Shown here: positions 11,373-23,400 of the stretch, piece after piece | Layout of the letters: each line of letters opens with the position of its first letter | Numbering within the stretch: the stretch's first letter is position 1 | Source: Branchiostoma floridae | Taxonomy: Eukaryota > Chordata > Leptocardii > Amphioxiformes > Branchiostomatidae | Length of the DNA: 64,000 nt | NCBI RefSeq assembly: GCF_000003815.2 | Contig: NC_049981.1 | Span: 2,408,010-2,472,009 of the forward strand | Direction: 5' to 3' | Program-made: the position numbers and the translations under genes | The notes under the pieces: generated by a model | What the model saw: only the letters and a program-made list of their open reading frames with translations | The model's database searches: none | What the model was told of the DNA's origin: nothing

Positions 11373-12060
11373 CAGCCTTTGGTCTCACAGGGCCAACTTA
11401 GGAGGGACTCACAGAGCCAGCTGACCTAGGGTAAATCTTGGAACATGCTACTTTTGTTGACCAATTTTGTTACCAGAAAAGGAGAGACATTAGATGAAAT
11501 ACTCTTTAGATACCACAGGACTTGAGTAATATCTCAATGTGATCAATTGTAGTCTCTGAGTGGAACGTTATGCTTTAAGGAAGGTAGCCCATTTTTGTCA
11601 TGTAGTTTCATTCTAAGTTTACATTTTCAGGATGGTTTGAATTATGTTTTGAAGTTCAACATCAGATCAATGTGAAGTTATGTTGTCTGGACTTCAAGGA
11701 AATATTAAGAACTAGTGATATATTTTGTTCTGTACTTTTCACTTCTGTCACTAATCTGCTGTTACTAGGACTTTCAATGAGAAGTAGATTTATATATAGA
11801 ATGAGATGTACGTATTCTTGAATCGGTTTATATATGACTACAAAAATGAGGCTGCCAGATTTTGTTTCAATTTATTTTTACTTAGTTTGCATTACAGTTC
11901 GAATTTTGCATTTAATACTTTACAGATATGTTATGCGAGATGTAAAAACATTTACAAACCAGTTTTCAATGAAGATTTGGCACTCATGATGTCAAAGACA
12001 TGCTGATTCTTGTTGCTAGATTGGAATAGATTTGTTGTAAAAAGGCATTAAAGTCACAGA
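11373..12060 (+). other. Probable 3' UTR of the repeat-rich gene
   Basis: AT-rich non-coding sequence follows the stop. An ATTAAA at 12047-12052 is a plausible poly(A) signal. No other coding evidence is seen. Confidence 0.45.
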
Positions 12061-12139
12061 GAAAGTAAATGGTTTGTTATGACTGTGTTGCTTATTCTGT
12101 AGACTTATTGAACTCTTCTTTAGGATCAACCTAGCAAAG

Positions 12140-12210
12140 CAAAATTGAGTCAGTGAGTGAGCGAGCGAGTGATTGAGAGAGTGGGTGAGTGTGAGTGAGT
12201 GAGTGAGTAG
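12140..12210. repeat. GAGT/GAGC microsatellite
   Basis: A short imperfect (GTGA)n tract precedes the large minisatellite. Confidence 0.8.
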
Positions 12211-12259
12211 AGAAAGGACTGTGCTAACGGTGGGCTGGACCTATATTAAATACAGTCCT

Positions 12260-13170
12260 AAAGTCAGCCCTTTGGGAAGGGTTACCTGGCTAGTACAGTC
12301 AGAGTTGACTTACTGCCCTTTGGGAAGGGTTACCAGGCTAGCCAGGGATGACTTACAGCCCTTTGTGAATGGTTACCAGGCTAGCCAGTGATGACTTACT
12401 GCCCTTTGGGAAGGGTTACCTGGCTAGTACATAGTCAGAGTTGACTTAATGCACTTTGGAAATGGTTACCAGGCTAGTCAAAGTTGATTTACTGCCCTTT
12501 GGGAATGGTAGCCAGGTTAGTCAGGGATGACTTACTGTCCTTTGGGAATGGTTACCGGGCTAGTCAAAGTTGACTTACTGCCCTTTGGGAATGGTTACCA
12601 GGCTAGCCAGGGATGACTTACTGCCCCTTGGGAATGGGTACCAGGCTAGTCAGGGATGACTTTCGGCCCTTTGGAAATGGGTACCAGGCTAGTCAGGGAT
12701 GACTTACGGCCCTTTGGGAATGGGTACCAGGCTAATCAGGGATGACTTACGGCCCTTTGTGAATGGGTACCAGGCTAGTCAGGGATGACTTACGGCCCGT
12801 TGGGAATGGTTACCAGGCTAGTCAGGGATGACTTACGGCCCTTTGGGAATGGGTACCAGGCTAGTCAGGGATGACTTACGGCCCTTTGGGAATGGGTACC
12901 AGGCTAATCAGGGATGACTTACTGCCCTTTGGGAATGGTTACCAGGCTAGTCAGGGATGACTTACGGCCCTTTGGGAATGGTTACCAGGCTAGTCAGGGA
13001 TGACTTACGGCCCTTTGGGAATGGTTACCAGGCTAGTCAGGGATGACTTACGGCCCTTTGGGAATGGTTACCAGGCTAGTCAGGGATGACTTACGGCCCT
13101 TTGGGAATGGTTACCAGGCTAGTCAGGGATGACTTACGGACCTTTGGGAATGGTTACCAGACCAATCAGG
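12260..13170. repeat. 43-bp minisatellite, about 20 copies
   Basis: Units of the type GGGATGACTTACGGCCCTTTGGGAATGGTTACCAGGCTAGTCA repeat head to tail. The right half is more homogeneous than the left, which points to expansion from one side. The unit is not a multiple of three in any convincing ORF, so it is not coding. Confidence 0.95.
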
Positions 13171-13999
13171 TAGAATTAGAAAGGTAGCATTTGAGGGTAA
13201 TAACATAAATTTACCTTCACATGGTCTAGCTACTCTGTTTATTCCTACCCAACCACGCAGTGTATATGGTAACCTAGTTACTCCAGCTCAGTCCTGCCAC
13301 TTGCTATATTATATACATGTACTACGTTACCAACATGTTGTCTGCTACTTAACCAGTAGCGATGGCGACAGTCGCCTGGTCCAGTTCATTGACCGTACTA
13401 GTTTGTTAAAAATGGGTGAAGAGGAAGGAGAAACCGGACTAAAACGTAAACATAAGTCATAACGAGAATCACATACGCCAAGAAAATTTTGTTTTTATTT
13501 CCTTTCACAACGTTAAGCTTCTGAGTACCAAACGACATTACATTCTTACATCGCGTAGATAAAAAAAATCATGACGGCAGCACAATTTAATAACACATAT
13601 GTTCGATACGATATAACCAACAACTTGATGGCTTTCAATGAAACAAAGGTTAGTCAAAAAGAAAACAGAAAATGTCAACATATAGAACGCCTTCATTGAA
13701 GAGAACGACTGAGCATCATTTCACTTGGGCTCCAAGTCTTATAACAAGTTCGAAAACGTTACAAAAATGAAAAATAAAAAGTTGAAAAGATATGAAAATA
13801 GATAAAACAGATGAAATGAGGTGTAGTATATACATATAATACCCCGAAAAAACACTTTTACGCAATATCTAAATCATAAAAAGTCGGCAAAAGTAACACA
13901 ACAGCGAACGAACCCCGCAGTGCCGCACCTGTGCCCCAATTGCACCTTTACTAGGCTTTAGTGGTACGATTCGAATACGTTACTTTACTTATGCATATA

Positions 14000-14220
14000 T
14001 GATCAAGACTGCGTTAGGTTGAGTTGCGCCTCGTAACTGCTGAGTGTTGGGCCATAATCCAGAAGTCCCGGGTTCAAACCCAACCTTGCTGCGCCACCGG
14101 TGCACCGACCTTGTGCCAATGGGAAGACACTTTGCACGACTTTCCTCACTTCACTCAGGCTGTTGCAAACATTATATGGCCTGAGGTCCCGTGTTTGAGT
14201 AGAGCGGGAGTGAAAGAGCT
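14000..14220 (+). mobile_element. tRNA-derived SINE copy
   Basis: A clear B-box GGTTCAAACCC near 14072 is followed by CTTGTGCCAATGGGAAGACACTTTGCACGACTTTCC. That body is shared with the copy near 1120. This is the second member of the same family in the window. Confidence 0.6.
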
Positions 14221-15059
14221 CACCACATCATGACATTTGTAGCCAGCCTGAAATCATTTTCAGTCCCCTTGATTTTGAATGGGAATCCTATCGAGCACCG
14301 AGGGCATAGCGTGACGTTGCGCGTCATTTCTAGGGGGTCTGGGTCCCAGAAAATTTTTAAATCAAGACCCTCTGAAACACTATTTCCTGCATTTTGAGGT
14401 GCAAATTTTGCTTGTAGACTAAGCTGTTCAATGACATCTGTTTTGGTGAAGAAGAACACATGGGTTTCAGTTTTTTTATATCTTTACTAATTTTTGTCTG
14501 TCCCAGGGGACGGAATGGGGAAAACTTTTTTCAGTCCCCAGCTGCAAAATTCCTTCAAAGGACTGAAGGACAGGTGCTGGCTACAACCCTGGTTCAAATT
14601 TTAGTAAAGACAAAAGAGCAGGGGGCGATCCTTCCCTGTGTGATGAGTGGATCTGTATATGTAGCTTGTACTCTTCAATACAGACATGAGGCGGTATATC
14701 GAATAGGACACCCCTTCGGCGTATTAAACACACCAGCTTCACGGACACATGTGCACGGCGCGGCAGCAGCTGGTTATATTACACTGAACAACCCGTTACA
14801 CCTATCCTTTGCACATCTATCTGCAATCGTTCTTGAAATCTATTCAGAGAAGATGCCCCAATATAGCTGCTGTGCTTGGTGATAACAATGATTCCACTCT
14901 ACGATAGTTCTGTGAAAATACGAATTTTTAACACTATTCTACATTGTAGGTTGGTAACTCTGGTGACCCCTCTCTGGTACTTGAAGGCAATACAATACAA
15001 ACAAACAAACAAAATTATGGCCCATCTACAATAATGTTGTTGTCAATGACAATGAGTAT

Positions 15060-15863
15060 CAAACAGAACTTTTAAAGAAGGTGTACAGCGTCGGGCATCT
15101 AGGTATATACTGGGTGCTGGACTTGAACATCCCGACTACAAATCCAGGTTGACGTCTCTGGGTATGCTACCACTCTCATATAGGAGAGAAGCTGCCGACG
15201 TTCTACTCTTTGTAAAGTCTATTGGGAACATATATGACTCAGACATAGTGAAATATGTTTCTTTCTCATCTAGAGGCACTAGAAGCTTTAGGGCCAACAT
15301 GGCAACACCCTTTAGAACCAAAACCCAACAGTTTGCTACCTCATACATCCCAAGACTCATTAGTATTTGGAATGGGCTAGATGGAAACCTTAGAGCCATG
15401 GGCCGCTGTGTCTCTCAGTCCTCACACATATCCACCTTCAAACGACAGCTGTTAAAACACCTACACAACCGATTCACACACCTCTACGATACAGACACCC
15501 CATGTACCTGGACCTCGTTCTGCTCCTGTTCGACGTGGCTTCGCAACGAGAGCACGTTAATCGTTTCAGTTTGTATTTAGTCATTGTGCATTTTGTATTT
15601 TGTGCAAGTTATCTTTTGTTTCCGATTATCACTGTATATGCCATTTTGTGATTCTTATTATTTACTTGTATATGTACTTGTATATAAGTTATCTTTTGCT
15701 TCCGATTATGTTTGTATATACCTTTGTTGATTATTATTATTCACTTGAATGTGTATTTTGTTTCGGGGAGACAACTTGCAGAGGTGGTATCACCTGTTTT
15801 GTCTCCCCACCATTTTTTTATGGGAAGTACAATAAATAAATAAATAAATAAATAAATAAAACA
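15060..15863 (+). mobile_element. 3' end of a CR1/RTE-type LINE (C-terminal reverse-transcriptase remnant)
   Basis: From about 15075 the translation has the C-terminal pattern of non-LTR retrotransposon polyproteins: an RRASRYILGAG-like start, then LGMLPLSYRREAADVLLFVKS, IPRLISIWNGL and STFKRQLLKHL. It has a frame disturbance near 15090 and no catalytic core, so it is a 5'-truncated dead copy. It ends in an (AAAT)n tail at about 15832-15863, which marks the 3' end. Confidence 0.8.
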
Positions 15864-16072
15864 GAAGATACGGATACCGTTGCAGTGGATGTTGGTGACG
15901 CCAACCAAAGCGTTTTAGTACCTAAAACGGAACTACGGCGGAATGATGATGTTCTCTCTGATCCGAACTCATAAGTCATATCTACATACTTAGACATTGT
16001 TCTCTTCTCAGTTACATATGCGACAAGTTTGACAGTCCTATCATGGCATGCAGTGAATGTATAAACTTTCTT

Positions 16073-16474
16073 CATTATTAAGGCCACACCAATTTTATTT
16101 GTTGTTTCTCGGATTTTTCAAAACCCTATTTTTTCCGATTTGAAAAAAAACAAACTTTTCAAATAGATGGCACACCTCGTGTTGACAAATTTTCACTGCC
16201 CCTCCTTTCTCAAATTAACTATGGGCCTCAAATTCCAGTAGCTGTACGTGCCTATTTTGGGCAGTACGTTTATCATTTTTCTTCAAACGTTGCATGGACT
16301 TTGCTACCAGGGACCCCCTAAATGTTGAAAGTTTAGGTTTTCCTGTCCGATCCCTCCTACCCCCGACTTTTTGAAAGTTTTTTTTTTTTTTTAATTTTTT
16401 TCGACCGACCGACCCAATATTTTTTCTGAAGAAATCCGAGAAACAACAAATACAATTGGTGTGACCTAATAATG
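16073..16474. mobile_element. MITE with ~40-bp terminal inverted repeats
   Basis: The left end (CATTATTAAGGCCACACC...) and right end (...GGTGTGACCTAATAATG) are inverted copies over about 40 bp, with few mismatches. The 400-bp interior is AT-rich and has no ORF. It is non-autonomous. Confidence 0.8.
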
Positions 16475-19400
16475 CAAATTGTCTGTCGATTTACACAGTA
16501 CATATCCAATTATGTAAGTCATAACTTTCCCTATCTAACTGAGTAGCTTCATACCAAACATCATGACGAACCATCAACACTTTCATGAGTTATTCTCGTC
16601 GAAAGTTGGAATCGGTACCTGCAGTTCCAGAAAATGCCACGAGAGGGCAAAAGATTTGCTTCGTCTTATCACTGAGTCAGGCTTGGGTTGTCTTCAAATC
16701 CAATAGCAAAGCCACACAAAATTGTCTTCGCCCCTCTAATGAATGGAATATTCCGAATTGTGATAAATACGTCATCACAGACCACGCCTTTCACTCACAT
16801 GACGTCAGAGGTCAAAGTTCACAAGAAGCCGGAGTGTTCTGTAGTCAGTAAAAGTAACAGCTCTAAAATGATTTTTGAAATGCGGTAGTTTTGGGTTTAG
16901 TTTGGGGAGTATGGAGCCCGTGTCACCGATCCTGGCATCGCCAAGTCCCACATGGGGCCAGGTGAGTGGATAGAACAGTCATCTAAGCCCGAGTTTTGCG
17001 GGGAAAGTGTCCAAGTTCTGGGTTTTTCTGGGGACTTGATGCGGAAGTAAGCCGATCCCGTGATATCATGGAAAGTGTCTGTGTTTGTCTAAGCAGGACT
17101 AAATTAAAAATCCAGAATTCATAACCAGGTTTTGTGTTCAGGTCAAGTCAAATTATATTTGTGTCATCAGTGTGTGATTAGGGTTGCATGACTACTTTGT
17201 AAAATCAACACAGTTTCAGAAGGATATTAATTTTTTATTTTTATGATATTGTTCTGAATTTCTTCTATCATTATAGTTTTTTCGACCTTTGACATACATT
17301 TTCGACCTAAGCCATTTTGTCAAGACTGCAAGCTTAGGGTGGAGGAGGTCAGAAGGCTTTCGTTCTGGCTAATACAGTTTATTAATAAACTAATCAACAG
17401 TTCATAATCACATCAGGGATTGTCAACACAGTCTATGATGTGGATGAGATTTGAATATACAGACAACAAATTAAATTTATCAGTAAACAAAGTCAGAGGG
17501 AGAAAATCACTGAAGAACAATGGCTCTGCAGTTGATTTTGTAAAAATTTGTTACGATTTCATATATCTGCAGTCATAATAATAATCTTTATTGCAAAACC
17601 TTAATAAATAAAATATTGACATTGACATTGAAATGATAATAGAGGGTCCAAATAGGGGAATCCTAGCAACAGTCTACGGTAAATTTAGGGGTGCCAGTAA
17701 CACTTAACAGTATTCAGAAAGGCTGACAACACCTAATGGCAAATTCGGTAGCTAATCCCAAAATATTTTGCAGGACTCACCCACATGTAGCGTCGTAACT
17801 TTTGGGTCAAAGTTGCTTATTTATGAGGTGTGGTGCCGGTGACAAAATCGTTTTGAGCCCAGAGTGTTTAGAAGTGTGATCTCCGAGGATCATCTGACAT
17901 TTACCTCCATGGGTCTACTTGTCACAAAGAATCTCAGTAACTTTTGATGACAAGTTCAGGATAAAGCGCACTACGTAAAATTAAAATGTCTAATAATGCG
18001 TCACGAATTATATACAGATCAGGCTTAACATTGCATGAGAGTGAGCCTGGGTACGATTAACGCCCGGCTATAGTAATCTGCAGTTCATCCAAGTACTACT
18101 AGTAGTACTCTGCTTTAAAAGTTTAATGATCTGCTGTTTTTGTGTCTGTCTTGCTGCAGTACTGAGTAGGTACGTGAGCTCCTTCAAATCTTTTTGGCCA
18201 AAATTGAGGGGATTGGTTTCTAATTCTCTGTTAAAAAAAAACCTGCTACGGAAATGTGTAATTGAATGTGTAGGTATGTTGATTAACCAGATATGTGTTA
18301 GTACAGTGTTTTATGCCTCCATTTTTATAGAACAAGAATTGAAGATTTAGAAAAAATATTGTTGTACTAGTATTAATTCTCTCTATATATAATATATCAC
18401 TTATCAGGCACCAAGTGGCCCTTTATAACAGCATATATATCAGCAATGGGAATACATTAAAGATAAGAGAGAAACATTTTAATACTAACTTATACATATA
18501 TTTGCAATTCAAGGTTTTTTTACTTGTTATTTAATGTTGTACAGGTTCGTTTGAATCAGAACCATGGAATTGGGTACTATACCCCTGGTAATACTACTGC
18601 GGGATAATGTTTCAAACACAAACTCAAAACACATCAAGTTCCTGCAAAACTAACCATAATCTATTGATACATCAAGCTTTTCATTCAATTGTCATAGTAC
18701 ATGATTTGAATCCCCTGGTATCCAACATGGCAAGTAATTAGATTATGCAAAAGCGTCTTTGTGGGCTTTACGCATACACTGTAATTAAACATGGCCCTGA
18801 TGACGTCAACTGAAAAGCCTGACTTATTATAGTACAGTTGTACTTATGTATAACAGTCCTGTTGAACTAGCCAGATGGAGGCTTGAGAAAAACTTTGCAT
18901 TGAACTAGACTCTGAATCTGATTTATAATAATATAACCTATATAAAATGTCCTTGATGGAAGATAGGGTGGAGTGGAGGCAACTTTCAACCTTGGCTCGA
19001 GCGGGAGCTCGACCAAAGTAAAGTTCTACATAAGTAAAATGTAAATATAGATACAGTGGAACACAGTGGACAATTCAGTTCTGTAAACTCTAACCTCTCC
19101 AATCCCTCCTAATATACTTTATAACAAATAGTTGGAATTAGATTTCACACCACAATGGAACTAAGGCTGTACTTAGCAAGGAGGTTAAACATAAGTATGT
19201 ACTATGTACCTAGTGAGGAAATGATGGGAGAACGTTTAAGTCAACACTACTAAATACTGAACAGCAGAGAGAATTAAATCTCAGCTCCCACATTTTCCGG
19301 GGTGGGAACAGAAGCCGGCTGTGGTGAGGAGGAAAATCTCATTTCAAGTCTTACAACATTAGCAGTCTAATGTTGTTAGTGGTCTAACGGTGTTTAACCA

Positions 19401-20320
19401 TGTTAGCAAGGGACAGCTGTGGAACGCAAGGTCAGACACAGAGGTCGTCTGATGAATTGGCCCACCTCATGTTCAGACTGACTCTAGAGGGCATCTTTAT
19501 ACTAGTAAATCTGTAATAAAGAACCTTCTAATCAATTACAAAGTTCTTATTTCAAACATAATTCAGTTCAATCTCTCATAGTATATACTCTTAGTCTTAG
19601 CTGGCATAACCACCCTTTGGTGAATGCACCAGCTTCTGTATTATGTATAGCCAGTATATCTACTCTTCTGAGTAGCACATGTGTAACACGTTTGTAACAC
19701 ACCAGCTTCTGTATTCTGTATCTACATATATAGCTCAGGTATAAAACATAATCCTATGACATGCAACCTTTGCAGGCAGGTACTAGTAAGCACCACAGAT
19801 GTTCCACAGAATGAACTGAATATGATTGACAAAAATGACATGTCATGAGTACAAGTACTCAGTTAAGTCAGTTAACATAATGATAAAGTCTATTTACTGT
19901 GAAGTGAGTTCTCTTTTGTGATTTATGGTGGAGTAGGAGGAAAAATGAGGTTTATGCAGTCTCTGAGGTTGAAACAATTGTGCTCAGTTCACAGTCATTT
20001 TATTCATGATGATGTACTAGTAGAGGGTCTATGCAAAGCTGCGAGAACAAAAGAACTGCGGACATTCCAAGAGTTACCGCACAGAGTTCTGTGCATGCTG
20101 TCCCATGCTCCCTTTAATATTGCACACAACGTGGCTGGTGGGTATCTAATTACAGGGCAGAAAACTTGTTCGTCAAGTCTTCCACGCCCCTCAGGTGACC
20201 TTCATGATCAGCTGGCCCCCTCAGGCAGTTACTGACAGGTGGTTATTAACAAGAGTACATATAGATTTGTTTGTTTACTTGTTTGTTTACTTGTTGACAC
20301 ATGTGCTGTTGACCCTACAG

Positions 20321-20416
20321 GACAGCGTGACCTTGATCCAAGCTGTCCAGCGAGGTGATCTCACAAAGGTCAACGACCTGATCAAGAGTGGCTGTGACGT
20401 CAATAAGAATGAAGAG
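20321..20416 (+). CDS. ROCO exon: ankyrin unit 1
   Basis: Acceptor CCCTACAG, donor GAG|GTGAGA, phase 0 on both sides. It encodes one ankyrin-like unit (VTLIQAVQRGDLTKVNDLIK, then GCDVN). One exon per repeat is common in ankyrin genes. Confidence 0.85.
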
Positions 20417-23400
20417 GTGAGACAAAACATCTTCAAGACGTCTTAGAGTTCATTGAAATGGTCTGTTACTATTAAAGATGCATGGGCCTTTTTTTTTAAG
20501 ATGAAAAATAATTTCCCCAGCTAACTTACAAGGATTGTGTTCTTTGCAGACCCAGAACATGGAATGTAAACTTTAAGGTGCTGTCCAGCTCCAGTCCGTC
20601 TAGTTCCCAACTTATGACCATGTATTTTACCTGCCCCACAGACCTTCCTTGGCACTTCACCAGTTTGTTTGCTGGTGAGGAATACAAAGGTGCTATGCAG
20701 CTCCAGTCTGTCTAGTTCCCAGCCTATAACCATGTATTTTACCTGCCTCACAGACCTTCCTTGGCACTTCACCAGTTTTTTTGCCAGTGGGGACTACAAA
20801 GGTGCTGTCCAGCTCCAGTCCGTCTAGTTCCCAGCTTGTAACCATATATTTTCCCTGCCCCACAGACCTTCCTTGGTGCGTCAGCAGTTCATGTAGCAGC
20901 ACTGATGGGGAACACAGAGGTCCTTGACCTGCTGCTCAGCTTGGGGGCAAAGGTCAATGTGAACGATGGGGTATGCATGCTCGCCATTTTATTTTCAAGT
21001 TTGTTTCTTTCTGCTCATAACAAAATGCTTCATTGGCAAAAATTATGAGGTCTGGGCTTAGAGTTTGTTTCTTTCTGCTCATAACAAAATGCTTCATTGC
21101 CAAAAATGTGGAAGTTTTGAGTTTAGATGGCAAATATTAACAGCTCCCCCATACATGATGCTTATGGGACCCTCCTCCTATCTTGCTAACAGGGCACATA
21201 CACAGAACCCCCTCTAACTACTCTTGCATCCTCTATAGGGCACATACAGAACTCCCTCTAAGCTATTGGTGCATCCCCCTACAGGGCACATATGGAACCC
21301 CCCTAACCTACTTGTGTACCCACTACAGGGCACATACGGAACCCCCCTGACGTATGCAGTGATGAAGTCCCAGGCTGACTGTGTGCGATCACTCATCAGC
21401 CATGGAGCTGAGGTCGATGACCTCTCCACTGAGGTAGGTCCTGCTGATGTTGATTGACAGGTTTGATTGACTGGTTTGACAGATGATGGCAAGTCTGTGG
21501 TGATGTGCTGTAGATAAAGCAGGGGCTGACAGGTTTGACATGATTGACATGTTTGATTGACATGTTGACATGTTTGATGGCACATTTGATGTGCTTGATT
21601 GACAGATAATAGAGGCCTGGCCTATGGTGGTGAGCTGTAGATGAAGCAGAAGGCAGCAGGTGTGACATGCTGACATGTTTGATGTGTGAGCTGTTGACAT
21701 GTTTGATGTACACGTTTGATGTGCCACATGTTGACATGTTTGATTGACATGTTTGATGTTTGACATGTTGACATGTTTGATTGACAGATGATGGAGAGCC
21801 TGTGGAGGTGTGCTGTAGATGAAGTTGAAGGCTGCAGGAGGTGTGACATGATTGACATGTTTGAGTGACATATTGACATGTTTGATTGACATGTTTGATG
21901 TTTGACATGTTGACATGTTTGATTGACAGATGATGGAGAGCCTGTGGAGGTGTGCTGTAGATGAAGTGGAAGGCTGCAGCAGAAGTGACATGATTGACAT
22001 GTTTGATTGACATGTTGACATGTTTGATTGACATGTTTGATGTTTGAAATGATTGACATGTTTGATTGACAGATGATGGAGAGCCTGTGGAAGTTAGCTG
22101 TAGATGAAGCGGAGGGTGGCAGGTTCGACATTTTGAACCATCTCCTGGAGAACTACGAGAAACCACATGACACTAGAAAGGTCAGAGGTCACGCCCGCAT
22201 TGGCAATTTTTTTTAAAATTCAGTCAAAGCATGTTTTGACTATCTTGTAATTTCTAAAACTGTACTAGTACCGGTAAAATCACTATCATGACATTTGTAT
22301 AATCCTGTTGCTTGGGTATGCACCTTGATTTGTTAGAAATGATCACAATGTTTACCAAATTGAATAAGCAGATGAATGACTTCTGTAAAGAGTTAGTCGT
22401 CTGTGATGAACAATTCTGCCAATTCCACTAAAGGGACCAACCATAATAAGGCATTCGAGATTCATTGCAATAGAAAGATAAATAGATAAATTGCTGTCAT
22501 TGTTCTTCCCCCAGCTGGTAGAAAACATTTCCCGGATGACCAAAGCCTGCGACGTTGAGGTCCAGACCATGGAGGGTCGGATCGAGGCCGTCCAAACGGG
22601 CGGGTTCTCTGAGCTTTCCGGCGCCCTCGGTCGCGACCGGCTCGACCACGTGAAGGAGTTCCTGTCCATGCGTGTCGTGGCGCACACCTTCGAGGACGTG
22701 GCGCTCTCGGTTTGTTTGTTTATTTGAAGGATTGATACAACAGATGACTAACCTACGTCACTACATCACTGGTTGTCTGAAACCTTTAACCGTTTCCAAA
22801 ATCATATCCAGTTGCTCGAGTGTCTACTTTTTGGCGTAGCTTATTACCTGGATGTTTAATCTTCATTCACATAGATGACATGTTTTCAAGGTGTTAACTG
22901 TGAGACCTGACTGTAAGGTTGATCCACGCACAACGGGATGGACTCATACTCTCTGTTTGTTTGTTTGTTCATTTATGTCTATCTGTAACAGCTATTACTT
23001 TTTATAGTCCTTCTGGATTCCATGACCATGTAAATGTTTACAACATCTTGAAACATGTACAGATATAAATCTGCAACAGTTGCTTACATTTCTTTTGAAA
23101 CCTGTAGGTGCGTTCAATCTCTCGAGAAAAGCCCGTACGTACGCTGTACTTGCTGAACACCATGAAGCCGGGGTTCTTCCCGTACGAAGCGTTCGAGGAC
23201 GGGAAGTGGGCGAAGCTCTGTCTGCTGATGGGCGTCAACGGCGAGATACGCAAAGTTCCCAGCATGCCTCTTCACAGGTGGGTTAGGCAGGCAGGATAAT
23301 CGGGGGTTGTTTTAGTTTATTGGAAAACTAAGCAGAATGTACTAAAAGCAAGACTTTTTTTTTAAAACTACCGTATATTCTCGAATAAAGTACGCACTTT

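Larger units (their letters stand above)
13171..20320. other. Intergenic / possible 5' region of the ROCO gene
   Basis: Contains a SINE (14000-14220), a LINE 3' fragment (15060-15863) and a MITE (16073-16474). The remainder is AT-rich with no recognisable exon. The first exon(s) and promoter of the ROCO gene should lie in or before this stretch, ending in phase 0. I could not identify them. Confidence 0.5.

Noticed and set aside
14460-14882. 140-codon ORF with a hydrophobic start
   Set aside because: No recognisable domain, located next to a SINE and LINE remnant, no splice or Kozak support.
19918-20235. 105-codon ORF as first exon of the ROCO gene
   Set aside because: No suitable phase-0 donor before 20321 and no ankyrin or other similarity.
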